Assembly (NCBI RefSeq): GCF_003350325.1
Contig: NZ_QLYZ01000022.1
Span: forward strand, 1 to 64,000
Source of the DNA: Vibrio rhodolitus
GTDB lineage: Bacteria > Pseudomonadota > Gammaproteobacteria > Enterobacterales > Vibrionaceae
DNA: 64,000 nucleotides
Reading direction: 5' to 3'
Shown here: piece after piece, positions 55,001 through 63,401 of the stretch
How the letters are laid out: every line of letters starts with the position of its first letter
How positions within the stretch are numbered: the first letter of the stretch is position 1
Program-made: the position numbers and the translations under genes
Notes under the pieces: generated by a model
Databases searched by the model: none
What the model saw: the letters and a program-made list of their open reading frames with translations, nothing else
What the model was told of the DNA's origin: nothing

Positions 55001-55855
55001 CTAGATACGACCTTCACTGCCACAAACGCGGATCTTACTCATCACCACTTCTTTCATTGCCGCTTTACCTGGAATGATGTATTTACGTGGGTCATTTGCG
55101 TCTGGGTGATCGCCAAAGTAGTGTTTTACTGCATCTGCGAAAGCGATTTTCAGCTCAGTTGCAACGTTTACTTTGCAGATGCCTAGGTCGATACAGCGAC
55201 GAACCATCTCATCTGGCACACCTGATGCGCCGTGTAGTACCAGTGGGATATCCACGACTGAACGGATTTTTTCTAGACGCTCGAAATCCAGTTTAGGTTC
55301 GGCTTTATATAGACCGTGAGCTGTACCGATAGCGACCGCTAGCGAGTCAATGCCAGTGCGGCGGACAAACTCAGCCGCTGATGCTGGGTCTGTCATAAGC
55401 GCATCTGCGCTGTCGACGATAAGATCATCTTCTTGGCCACCTAGACGGCCCAGCTCAGCTTCAACGCTGGCATCAAAACGGTTACAGTAATCCACCACTG
55501 AACGTACGATTTCGATGTTTTGGTCAAAGGCATGGTGTGAGCCATCAATCATGACTGAACGGATACCTTGGTGCACTTTATTGTAGATATCTTGCTGATC
55601 TTCATGGTGATCAAGATGAAGCACCAAAGGGATCTTATGTTTTTGCGCCGCTGACTTACAAATATTGATCAGGTAATCAGTACCAGCGTAATCGTAAGTA
55701 CCTGGCGTACCAGCTAGAATGACAGGAGATCCCATTTCAGATGCTGTTTCAACGATAACTTGAACAGTCTCTAGGTTGTGGATATTGAATGCAGGAACCG
55801 CGTAACCGCCTTTTTGAGCACGTTTTAGCATTTCACGAGAAGAAATTAGATACAT
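55001..55855 (-). CDS. kbaY: Tagatose-1,6-bisphosphate aldolase, catalytic subunit
   Basis: KbaY is a class II, zinc-dependent aldolase that splits tagatose-1,6-bisphosphate into DHAP and glyceraldehyde-3-phosphate. The 284-residue protein shows the metal-binding LHLDHHEDQQDIYNKVHQGIRSVMIDGSHH, GRLGGQEDD, and AIGTAHGLYK with LHGASGVPDEMVRR. It is the last gene of the operon and overlaps agaA by 10 bases. GatY is a near-identical family; the aga context favours KbaY/AgaY. Confidence 0.92.
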   Translation of the reverse strand: MYLISSREMLKRAQKGGYAVPAFNIHNLETVQVIVETASEMGSPVILAGTPGTYDYAGTDYLINICKSAAQKHKIPLVLHLDHHEDQQDIYNKVHQGIRSVMIDGSHHAFDQNIEIVRSVVDYCNRFDASVEAELGRLGGQEDDLIVDSADALMTDPASAAEFVRRTGIDSLAVAIGTAHGLYKAEPKLDFERLEKIRSVVDIPLVLHGASGVPDEMVRRCIDLGICKVNVATELKIAFADAVKHYFGDHPDANDPRKYIIPGKAAMKEVVMSKIRVCGSEGRI

Positions 55856-57051
55856 AAAGCCTCCTGACTTGGTTGTTGCGCCTTAAAGACAAGGCGTCCA
55901 TCCACCCAAGTTTTAACAATTGAGAAATCTGATTTAATTGCAACCATAGAAGCGCGTTTGCCTACTTCTAAGCTGCCTAATTGGTCTTGCAAGCCTAAAG
56001 ATTGAGCTGGGGTTAAAGACGCCATCAGCCATGCTTGCTCCAGTGGCAAGTTGAGCCACTGTTGAATGTTTTGTACTGCACGAGGCAAAGTCAGAGTGCT
56101 ACCGGCTAAACCGCCCGCATCGGTAGTGACCACACCATCTTTCATATGCACTGTGTATTCGCCGAGGATGTATTCACCGTTTGGCATACCAGTCGCACTC
56201 ATTGCATCAGTAATCAGCGTGAGACGATTGCCACAGCAGCGATGAGCGACATCAATTGCCGCAGGGTGAACATGGTGACCGTCAGCAATCATTTCGACAT
56301 AGCTGTTGGTATGCAGCAGACCTGCGCCAACCACGCCTGGGTCGCGATGATGAAGACCACGCATACCGTTGTAACAATGCACAATGCCATTCGCGCCAGC
56401 GTCTAATGCTTGTTGAACTTGGTCATAGCTGGCATCGGTATGCCCGAGCATGACTTTGATACCTTGCTGACGTAAGTAGCGAATCGCTTCGATTGCCCCT
56501 GCTTTTTCAGGTGCCAGAGCGACAGTGATCAGGTGGTTGTCTGCGTAAGAGATCCAGTTATCGAGCTCTTCCACTGATAAGTCACGAAACCAAGTGGTAG
56601 GGTGAGCACCTTTGTTTTTTTCGGTAAAGTAAGGCCCCTCTAAATAAGCGCCGAGGATTTCTGCACCGTCAACGCCTTGTTTCATACTCTTCGCCACTTG
56701 TTGTAGTGCTGAGCGAATCTTGGCAACGGGCGCTGTTACGGTTGTTGCCACAAAGCTTGTTACGCCAAGGCTGGCAAAGTATTGCGACATGGTATTTAAG
56801 CTAGCGTGACTGGCATCCATCACATCGCAGCCTTGCGCGCCATGGACATGACTATCAATCATGCCTGGAAGTAAGCTCACTTCACCAAGGTCGATAAAGT
56901 TGTTGTGTTGTTGGGCGTTAAATGGCTCGATTGCACAGATAATTCCATCTTGGTCGATGGTAATTAGTGCATCATTTAGCCAAGTCGCACCGTGCAACAC
57001 ACGTTGAGCGCGATAGCTTTGATGAGTTGGTGAGAGTCGATTAGATGCCAT
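55846..57051 (-). CDS. agaA: N-acetylgalactosamine-6-phosphate deacetylase
   Basis: AgaA removes acetate from GalNAc-6-phosphate. The 401-residue amidohydrolase has the metal ligands in GMIDSHVHGAQGCDVMDAS, the EGPYFTEKNKGAHP segment, the catalytic LGHTDASYDQV and VHCYNGMRGLHHR, and LITDAMSATGMPNG. NagA is the homologous glucosamine enzyme, but position within the aga cluster decides the assignment. It overlaps agaF by 11 bases and kbaY by 10. Confidence 0.9.
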   Translation of the reverse strand: MASNRLSPTHQSYRAQRVLHGATWLNDALITIDQDGIICAIEPFNAQQHNNFIDLGEVSLLPGMIDSHVHGAQGCDVMDASHASLNTMSQYFASLGVTSFVATTVTAPVAKIRSALQQVAKSMKQGVDGAEILGAYLEGPYFTEKNKGAHPTTWFRDLSVEELDNWISYADNHLITVALAPEKAGAIEAIRYLRQQGIKVMLGHTDASYDQVQQALDAGANGIVHCYNGMRGLHHRDPGVVGAGLLHTNSYVEMIADGHHVHPAAIDVAHRCCGNRLTLITDAMSATGMPNGEYILGEYTVHMKDGVVTTDAGGLAGSTLTLPRAVQNIQQWLNLPLEQAWLMASLTPAQSLGLQDQLGSLEVGKRASMVAIKSDFSIVKTWVDGRLVFKAQQPSQEALCI

Positions 57052-57481
57052 CTTCTTCTACCGCTTCTTTATGTTCCGCTTTGGCTGCCATTTCAGCAGC
57101 AAGTGAAGTAATACCACGATGACCACATTCCACCGCTTGGTCGCGAAATTCGACAAGCTTAAGTTCATCGCGCTCTAGCAACATTTCTGCTGCCATTTGT
57201 AAGTTCGTGCCAGTCACAACTTCGATATCGTTGCGCTCTTGGCTAAGTAGAGATGCTGTACGGAAAGGCGTACCGCCCAGTAAGTCTGTTAAGAAGACAA
57301 TGCCTTCACCTGAGTCGATTTCTGCAATCGCTTCACGCATTTGCGCTTCAAGCTGTGGAGTGGTTGCCTCTTCTGGGAAGTCGATAAATTTAAATTGAGG
57401 TTGTTCACCAATGACCTGAAAAATCGCTTTAGCGATACCTGAAGCAAAGCCACCGTGACCAGATAAAATAACAGCAATCAT
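57041..57481 (-). CDS. agaF: PTS mannose-family IIA component for N-acetylgalactosamine
   Basis: The 146-residue EIIA has the phosphorylated His9 in VILSGHGGFASGIAKAIF and the fold-typical FLTDLLGGTPFRTASLLS. It accepts phosphate from HPr and passes it to AgaV. A strong hairpin separates it from agaE upstream. Confidence 0.92.
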   Translation of the reverse strand: MIAVILSGHGGFASGIAKAIFQVIGEQPQFKFIDFPEEATTPQLEAQMREAIAEIDSGEGIVFLTDLLGGTPFRTASLLSQERNDIEVVTGTNLQMAAEMLLERDELKLVEFRDQAVECGHRGITSLAAEMAAKAEHKEAVEEDGI

Positions 57482-57496
57482 TTTTGTTTCCTTATT

Positions 57497-57516
57497 GGGG
57501 CTGACGCATCAGCCCC
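57497..57516 (-). promoter_or_regulatory. Intercistronic hairpin between agaE and agaF
   Basis: GGGGCTGA and TCAGCCCC form a perfect 8-bp stem around CGCA. No T-run follows in the transcribed (minus) sense, so it is more likely an mRNA stabiliser or processing site than a terminator. It lies about 15 bases before the agaF start region. Confidence 0.55.
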
Positions 57517-57550
57517 GTTTTTCATTTTTATAGTTTGGAGAGCGTAGGGG

Positions 57551-58441
57551 TTATAGGAAGCCCATAAAGCGACCAACAATACCTAGTGTTACCGTGATAC
57601 CGATAAGTTTCAGTGGGCTCCAACCACGTTTAACTAGCGCGTACATACCTAAGGTGTAAACCAGTGGTAGGAACGCTGGCATCAGCTTGTCGATAACGTC
57701 TGCTTGTAGTTTGACTACCGCGTCACCTGCCGTGATTTCAGCAGTGGTTGATAGGCGAACGTAAGTTGCAACTAGCGCACCGATTACGGTCATACCCACC
57801 ATTGAAGCTGCGTGACCCACTTTCTTGGTGTTGGCTTTAATCACAGGGATTGCCGCTACACCCATGCGGTATGCATAGTGAGCAAGACCAAAACGTAGAC
57901 CGAAGTGCACCACGTTAAACAGCACGATAAAGAACACCGCACCCATGATTGAGCCTTGTAGGGCAAGGTCGGCACCGATACCACCACAGATTGGGAGTAG
58001 GGTTAGCCAGAACATCGCATCACCGATACCGCCCATTGGTGCACCAACGGCAATCTTGGTACTTTGGATACTGTTGATGTTCTGTTTAGAACGTTCCATC
58101 GCCAGCACAACGCCCATAACGAATGTCACTAGGAATGGGTGTGTGTTGAAGAAACCCATGTGACCTTGCATCGCTTTAGCCAGATCCGCTTTGTTGGTGT
58201 GGATCTTCTTAAGCGCTGGTAATAGACCGTATAGCCAACCAGAAGCCTGCATACGTTCGTAGTTGAAAGAAGCTTGGAGCAGTAGTGAGCGCCATGCCAT
58301 ACGGTTGATATCCGCTTTGGTTAGCTCTGCGCCAATTTCTTTGTTTTCATATTCATCTGCGCTAACACCAGGAGCTGGCTGCACATCAGCGTTTTGTTTA
58401 CGAAGGTCGAGTTCGTTGCTTACATTAGATTCCATCTTCAA
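57551..58441 (-). CDS. agaE: PTS mannose-family IID component
   Basis: The 296-residue membrane protein has the EIID pattern: LTKADINRMAWRSLLLQASFNYERMQASGWLYGLLPAL, then HPFLVTFVMGVVLAMERSKQ and several C-terminal hydrophobic segments. It forms the membrane channel with AgaW. Its start overlaps agaW by 17 bases. ATG codons at 58441 and 58435 are both possible. Confidence 0.9.
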   Translation of the reverse strand: MKMESNVSNELDLRKQNADVQPAPGVSADEYENKEIGAELTKADINRMAWRSLLLQASFNYERMQASGWLYGLLPALKKIHTNKADLAKAMQGHMGFFNTHPFLVTFVMGVVLAMERSKQNINSIQSTKIAVGAPMGGIGDAMFWLTLLPICGGIGADLALQGSIMGAVFFIVLFNVVHFGLRFGLAHYAYRMGVAAIPVIKANTKKVGHAASMVGMTVIGALVATYVRLSTTAEITAGDAVVKLQADVIDKLMPAFLPLVYTLGMYALVKRGWSPLKLIGITVTLGIVGRFMGFL

Positions 58442-59201
58442 AGTCCTCAGCTGGTGCAGTTACAGGTGCTGGTTCTGTTTTGCGCATAAAGTCGATGATT
58501 GCCATCGCAGTAGCTGCGGCTGCAATCGCTAGGATTGGTAGTTGTAGCCATGCTGCTGCAACGAAACCTAGGATGAAGTAAGGGATGTAAGCGTTCTTCA
58601 TCATGATCTTCATCAGTACTGCGAAACCGATAGCTGGCATGATGCCGCCGGCTACGCCTAGACCATCGATTAGGTCTTTTGGTAGTACTTCAACGATCTT
58701 TCCTGCGTGTTCTGCACCTAGGTAAACTGGTAAGAATGCGCATAGGAAGTAGAAAGAACCTAGAACCGCAAGTGCCATGTAGTTCACGCGTTCGATACCG
58801 TCGGTATCGGCGTTTTGTGCGAACTCGTCACACTTAGACATAACTGCTGACATAGCCGAGAACAGTAGGGTGATACCCATTTGTACCGCAACAGCGAAAG
58901 GAACAGCGACACCAACCGCGACGTTAGGATCTACTTTAGTGGTGATAGCGAAAGCCGTACCAACGATAGTACCGATGATTACGTTTGGTGGCTGAGCACC
59001 TGCTAGCGGCGCTAGACCCATCCAAATCAGTTCTAGCGTACCACCGACTAGAATACCGGTTTGCAAGTCGCCTAAAATCAGACCAACTAGCGGACCAAGT
59101 ACCACTGGGCGGTGGAAGTGTGTAAGACCATTAAATAAATCTAGGCCAGCAAAGAAGGCTAGGATGCCGAGCATCAACGCCTGTAAGAGTCCTATTTCCA
59201 T
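58425..59201 (-). CDS. agaW: PTS mannose-family IIC component
   Basis: The 258-residue integral membrane protein has the EIIC signature GLILGDLQTGILVGGTLELIWMGLAPLAGAQPPNVIIGTIVGTAFAI and about eight hydrophobic segments. It forms the transport channel with AgaE. It lies 17 bases after agaV. Confidence 0.92.
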   Translation of the reverse strand: MEIGLLQALMLGILAFFAGLDLFNGLTHFHRPVVLGPLVGLILGDLQTGILVGGTLELIWMGLAPLAGAQPPNVIIGTIVGTAFAITTKVDPNVAVGVAVPFAVAVQMGITLLFSAMSAVMSKCDEFAQNADTDGIERVNYMALAVLGSFYFLCAFLPVYLGAEHAGKIVEVLPKDLIDGLGVAGGIMPAIGFAVLMKIMMKNAYIPYFILGFVAAAWLQLPILAIAAAATAMAIIDFMRKTEPAPVTAPAEDFEDGI

Positions 59202-59218
59202 GATTGGTGTCCTTATGT

Positions 59219-59692
59219 TTAGATAAGAGTAAAGATGTCAGTTGCACTTTCAGTTGGCACACCTTGAATAGTGCACGTCACTCCTAGTGCTTTTAGTCGT
59301 CCAAATTCCGCCACATCATCAGCATCGACTGAGACTGTTTTGGCAATTTGGTTTTTACCTTCTGCGTAGTGCATGTTACCTACGTTGATATTGCTAATTG
59401 GCACACCGCCTTCAACCAATTGACGGAAGTCTTTTGGCGTGCGGCAAACCAGTAGAATGCGTTGACGATCTGATGCTTTGTGGATGGTTTCGATAGTCTT
59501 TTGCACTGTCCAGAAACGAATCGCGATGCCGTCAGCAAGGACCATTTCCATCAAGTTTTGTTGAATTGTGTCTTCAGCGACTTCGTCGTTAACCACAACG
59601 ATAATGTTGGCGTCAGCAAAACCTACCCACTGCACACCTACTTGCCCGTGAACTAGACGCTCGTCGATACGACTTAAAACGATATTTGGCAT
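59219..59692 (-). CDS. agaV: PTS mannose-family IIB component
   Basis: The 157-residue cytosolic EIIB begins MPNIVLSRIDERLVHGQVGVQW, with the phosphorylated His15 in the family motif RIDERLVHGQV. It transfers phosphate from AgaF to incoming GalNAc. It is 20 bases after agaS. Confidence 0.93.
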   Translation of the reverse strand: MPNIVLSRIDERLVHGQVGVQWVGFADANIIVVVNDEVAEDTIQQNLMEMVLADGIAIRFWTVQKTIETIHKASDRQRILLVCRTPKDFRQLVEGGVPISNINVGNMHYAEGKNQIAKTVSVDADDVAEFGRLKALGVTCTIQGVPTESATDIFTLI

Positions 59693-59712
59693 GATGATTT
59701 CCTTTAAAATTA

Positions 59713-60870
59713 TTATTTGTTGTATGGGTAGATAGTGACGCCTTGCACTACTCGGTTTACTTCACCAGTTGGACACGGATTGTCTGGACCAAAACCTAGT
59801 TGAAGTGATTTTTCAAAAGCCAACATTTGGCAGAAAACGATGTATGGGAAGCACAGCCATTGGTCGCCAAGGTCAAGTTGACCAAGTTCAAATACCGCTT
59901 CTTCATTCAATGGCAGCTCAGAAATTGCGATGTGTGCCAGTGCTTGCTTATCGCGACGGATTTCATTGAACAGATCCATGTCGTATTGGCGCGTGTAGGC
60001 TTCACTTGAAAGCAGTTGAATGACCAGCGCGCTTTGGTCGATGGTGAACTTAGGACCATGGCGGAAACCAAGAGATGAATCGTAAGCTGTCATCACTTGG
60101 CCTGCGCTCAGCTCAAGAGACTTAAGTGATGCTTCACGTGCGAGACCTGCAAAACCGCCACTACCCAGTACGATTAGACGTTGGAAAGGTTGGCTCGCAA
60201 GTTCTTTAACTGCGGTTTGCCATTGTTCAAGTTTGCCTTCACACAGTGCCGCAGTGGCTTCGATTTGCTGCTTCCACTCTGTTGGTGTTTGACCACCCAG
60301 TAGTGTCAGCGTTGACATCAGCATGCAGCTAAAGCTTGAGGTCATCGCAAAGCTTTTATCGTTTGAGCCTTCTGGCATCAGCATGCAGTAAGCGTTGTTT
60401 GCGTTTTCTGCGTAGCGAGACAGCGCGCCTTCTGCGTTACAAGTTAAAAATAGGTGGTGGCAATCAGGTACAAGTTGATCAACCAAGGCAACCGCTGCCA
60501 CACTCTCAGGGCTGTTACCTGAACGAGCGTAAGAGACCAGCAGTGTCGGACGGCTTGGGTCAAGGTATTGAGTTGGGTTTGAAACCAAATCTGTGGTTGG
60601 AATTGATTCAACACGGAAACCAAGACCTGCGCTGATAAATGGTGCAGCCGCATCACCAACGAATGCCGAGGTACCAGCACCAGTCAGAATGATGCGTAGA
60701 TCTGAACGCGCAAGAAGCGGGTTAAGGAAAGCACTCACTGCATCATATTGTTGTTCTAGAATGTCAGACAGAGCGCGCCATAAACGTGGTTGGTGGCTGA
60801 TCTCTTGTGCTGTGTGAACGCCGTTGTGCGTTTCTAGCCAAGGCAGTTCATAGCCTAAAAATGAACTCAT
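59713..60870 (-). CDS. agaS: AgaS, galactosamine-6-phosphate deaminase/isomerase (SIS domains)
   Basis: In E. coli AgaS converts galactosamine-6-phosphate to tagatose-6-phosphate. The 385-residue protein has two SIS domains, with RIILTGAGTSAFVGDAAAP and LLVSYARSGNSPESVAAVALVD in the first and LIVLGSGGFAGLAREASLKSLELSAG in the second. The ATG at 60870 has AAGGAGA before it and overlaps the kbaZ stop by four bases (ATGA). A frame starting at 60909 was rejected as it lies inside kbaZ. Confidence 0.93.
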   Translation of the reverse strand: MSSFLGYELPWLETHNGVHTAQEISHQPRLWRALSDILEQQYDAVSAFLNPLLARSDLRIILTGAGTSAFVGDAAAPFISAGLGFRVESIPTTDLVSNPTQYLDPSRPTLLVSYARSGNSPESVAAVALVDQLVPDCHHLFLTCNAEGALSRYAENANNAYCMLMPEGSNDKSFAMTSSFSCMLMSTLTLLGGQTPTEWKQQIEATAALCEGKLEQWQTAVKELASQPFQRLIVLGSGGFAGLAREASLKSLELSAGQVMTAYDSSLGFRHGPKFTIDQSALVIQLLSSEAYTRQYDMDLFNEIRRDKQALAHIAISELPLNEEAVFELGQLDLGDQWLCFPYIVFCQMLAFEKSLQLGFGPDNPCPTGEVNRVVQGVTIYPYNK

Positions 60871-62177
60871 TTGATAGTCTCCTTGCATACCACTGCGTTT
60901 GCGTAACAAGCTTCTGAATAGACTTGTGTTACTTCCATAATCTTGTGCATTACAATCTCAGCGGGTTGATTCGGTATTTGGTGTTGAGAAATAGCCTTAG
61001 CTTGATTTGGTAAATATTGGCTAAGGAGAGTCATAGGCAGCGGCTTAGCAGTTAAGTTGTCAAACAGTGCTTGTTGCGCGGCTTGCACTTCTGGATGAGT
61101 CCAGTAGTAACGAATGCGATCGCTTAAGCTGTAGCTGCAGTCTAAGAATTGTTGATGCCCTTTGCTGGCATAGTGTGAACGCCAGTAGTTTGGTTGCTCA
61201 TGCATCACTTGTTCGATGGTTTCACGTAGGTGAGACGCTTTGTGTGTGCCTAACCACTCCTTTTCCGCGCGGTCTAAGCCATAAAGCGCTTCGCGCAGAG
61301 CAAATGTTAGAGCAGGACCGACCTTTAAGATGGCAAAGTGGTCGCGAACTAATTCGTGGTAAGCCACCGGATTTTGGTAATCGGTAGAGTGCGCTTCAAA
61401 CACAAGGTTTGGCTGACTCTCTATAAGTTGGCTCAGTGATTGCGCGGCGACGCTGTCATAGTGGTGTACACTGTGATGGTCAAATTCCACACCTGGCTGA
61501 ACAACAAGACCAATAACGCGAGGCCACACGTAACCAAGACCCATATCGCTAAATGCTTGATGGTGAGCGTCAAGGGTCACGATGGCTTCTTCAGGCTTAG
61601 TGACTTCAATCCCTTCTTCTTCTAAAGATTCCAGAGCACCACCTGGGGTTGGAACTTCGGTACCAACCACATAAACCGGGGCTTCACCGCCTGCGATCTT
61701 CCATGCATTTTCTGCAACCAGACATAGTTTGGCGGCACGCTCTGCCATGATGGCTTCACTTAGCGGAGTTTGGTCGTCAGCGCATGACATTGAGCAATCT
61801 AGGTGGATTTTCTTAAAACCCGCTAAGACATAGTCATTGATCATCTGCTCTGAATATTCCATCGCTTGGCTTGCTGGTAAGTGTTGCCAGCAGTTAGGAC
61901 CTAAGTGGTCGCCACCTAAAACAATATTTTCAGCAGGGAAATTCAAACGTTCAGCTAGGGCAAACACATGCTCGGCGAAGTCTTTTGGTGTCATACCTGT
62001 GTAGCCACCAAATTGATTCACTTGGTTTGATGTCGCTTCAATTAAAACAAGCTGTTCGTCTTGTGCTGCTTGCTTAATCGCAGCTTCAAGCACGAGTGGG
62101 TGCGCAGAACAAACTGAGTAAATGCCAGTGGCATTGCCTTGTTTGTGTTGGTCGATAAGAGAAAGTAACGCTTTCAT
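60867..62177 (-). CDS. kbaZ: Tagatose-1,6-bisphosphate aldolase, non-catalytic subunit
   Basis: KbaZ (GatZ-like) is needed for full activity and stability of KbaY. The 436-residue protein has the family segment GIYSVCSAHPLVLEAAIKQA, ATSNQVNQFGGYTGMTPKDF, GGDHLGPNCWQHLPASQAMEYS and HLDCSMSCADDQTPLSEA. It is the second gene of the operon, 8 bases after agaR, while the catalytic subunit is last. Confidence 0.93.
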   Translation of the reverse strand: MKALLSLIDQHKQGNATGIYSVCSAHPLVLEAAIKQAAQDEQLVLIEATSNQVNQFGGYTGMTPKDFAEHVFALAERLNFPAENIVLGGDHLGPNCWQHLPASQAMEYSEQMINDYVLAGFKKIHLDCSMSCADDQTPLSEAIMAERAAKLCLVAENAWKIAGGEAPVYVVGTEVPTPGGALESLEEEGIEVTKPEEAIVTLDAHHQAFSDMGLGYVWPRVIGLVVQPGVEFDHHSVHHYDSVAAQSLSQLIESQPNLVFEAHSTDYQNPVAYHELVRDHFAILKVGPALTFALREALYGLDRAEKEWLGTHKASHLRETIEQVMHEQPNYWRSHYASKGHQQFLDCSYSLSDRIRYYWTHPEVQAAQQALFDNLTAKPLPMTLLSQYLPNQAKAISQHQIPNQPAEIVMHKIMEVTQVYSEACYANAVVCKETIK

Positions 62178-62185
62178 TTTTAATC

Positions 62186-62962
62186 CTAATTTACAGTTCG
62201 GTCTGCAAGAATGACGGTGACACCCATATCAGCTAACGCTTGGTGAGTGGCATGTGGAATATTGCTGTCGGTAACCAAAACATCGATTTGGTGCGCCGCT
62301 CGGATCATGCAAAAACTCTTGCGTCCGAACTTGCTTGAGTCAGTGACTGCAATCACTTGGCGAGCGACATCGCACATCGCACGGTTCATTTGCGCCTCAT
62401 GATTGTCAGGCGTGGTAATACCGGCTTGCAGATCAAATCCGTCGACACCCAGAAACAGTTTGTCGAATAGATAAGCACGAACTTGTTGCTCACCTTGATG
62501 ACCGGTCAATGAACACGATGCGCGGCGTAAATTGCCGCCGACGACATGCAAATCAACATTGTCGTTATTGCTCAACTGATAAGCGGTGTTGAGCGCATTT
62601 GTCATCACCACCAAATGCTGTTTGTTACTGAGATACTGTGGCATCAGTCCTATGGTGGTACCTGAATCCAAAATGATGGTGTCGCCATCGTTAACGAGCT
62701 TTGCCGCAGCTTCGGCGATATATTGCTTGGCACTGCGATTAAGCTGATCCTTACGGTGCAAAGGTTGTTCGAAAGCGAAGTTCGGGTTTAATGTCGCGCC
62801 ACCGTAACAACGGAATACACAACCTTGCTTTTCCAGTAAGTTGAGATCATGACGAATAGTGACAGCAGAGACGTCGTATTGCTGAGCAAACTCGTCTACC
62901 TTGCCTGAGCCATGGCTGCGAATATGCGCCATGATTTGCTGTCTTCGTTCTGCACTGGTCAT
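62186..62962 (-). CDS. agaR: DeoR-family repressor of the aga operon
   Basis: AgaR represses GalNAc uptake genes; tagatose- or galactosamine-phosphate inducers are expected. The 258-residue protein has an N-terminal HTH (ERRQQIMAHIRSHGSGKVDEFAQQYDVSAVTIRHDLNLLEKQGCVFRCYGG) and a sugar-phosphate-binding domain (ILDSGTTIGLMPQYL, FLGVDGFDLQAGITTP, AVTDSSKFGRKSF). It is the first gene of the nine-gene operon. Candidate operators fill the DNA in front of it. Confidence 0.92.
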   Translation of the reverse strand: MTSAERRQQIMAHIRSHGSGKVDEFAQQYDVSAVTIRHDLNLLEKQGCVFRCYGGATLNPNFAFEQPLHRKDQLNRSAKQYIAEAAAKLVNDGDTIILDSGTTIGLMPQYLSNKQHLVVMTNALNTAYQLSNNDNVDLHVVGGNLRRASCSLTGHQGEQQVRAYLFDKLFLGVDGFDLQAGITTPDNHEAQMNRAMCDVARQVIAVTDSSKFGRKSFCMIRAAHQIDVLVTDSNIPHATHQALADMGVTVILADRTVN

Positions 62963-62975
62963 TTACCAATTTCCC

Positions 62976-63219
62976 TTTCGTTACATTTCAATTTAAGGAG
63001 TGAAATGTTTCGATTTCTTTTGATTTGGATTAAAGCAGTAAATCGGGGCTGAAAACGAAAGGTAGATCACAAACGGTTTTCTTTCGTTTTGTTGGGTCTT
63101 AACCTTTCGTTTGAGCAAAAGTGAAAGGCTTTTCTTTCACTGTTAGGGGCTTATTTTGTGTTGCGAACCAGTTTGAGATTAGGTTTATGAAGTGAAACAG
63201 TGAAAGCGAAATGAAAACC
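62976..63219. promoter_or_regulatory. Array of AgaR-type operators upstream of agaR
   Basis: Repeats of TTTC-R-TTTY type, known from E. coli AgaR sites, occur at 62976-62998, 63008-63028, 63078-63096, 63105-63113 and 63131-63140 on the plus strand, and at 63051-63062 and 63194-63219 on the minus strand. The first one lies 14-36 bases before the agaR start codon. Two AGATCACA-type CRP half-sites also occur (63065-63071 and 63256-63262). No gene lies in 62963-63401; the rest is AT-rich. Confidence 0.75.
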
Positions 63220-63299
63220 TTACGAAGTAAAAGGGTTTCGATAACCAAATCGACGCAGATCACAGAAATCAAACTTGTAGTAATTTTCGGAAGCGGAAA

Positions 63300-63334
63300 A
63301 ACAAAAAAAGAGCAGTTCTAGTTGAACTGCTCTT
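63300..63334 (-). terminator. Terminator of the second DeoR-family gene
   Basis: A perfect stem (AAGAGCAGTTC at 63309-63319, paired to GAACTGCTCTT at 63324-63334) is followed by T7 on the minus strand. It separates the upstream repressor gene from the aga regulatory region. Confidence 0.88.
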
Positions 63335-63401
63335 AGCAAGTGAAAGGGGGAATTAATATGCTTACAGTGGCTTATTTGCGCCGCGAAGTTAGTGGCGTGT
63401 A

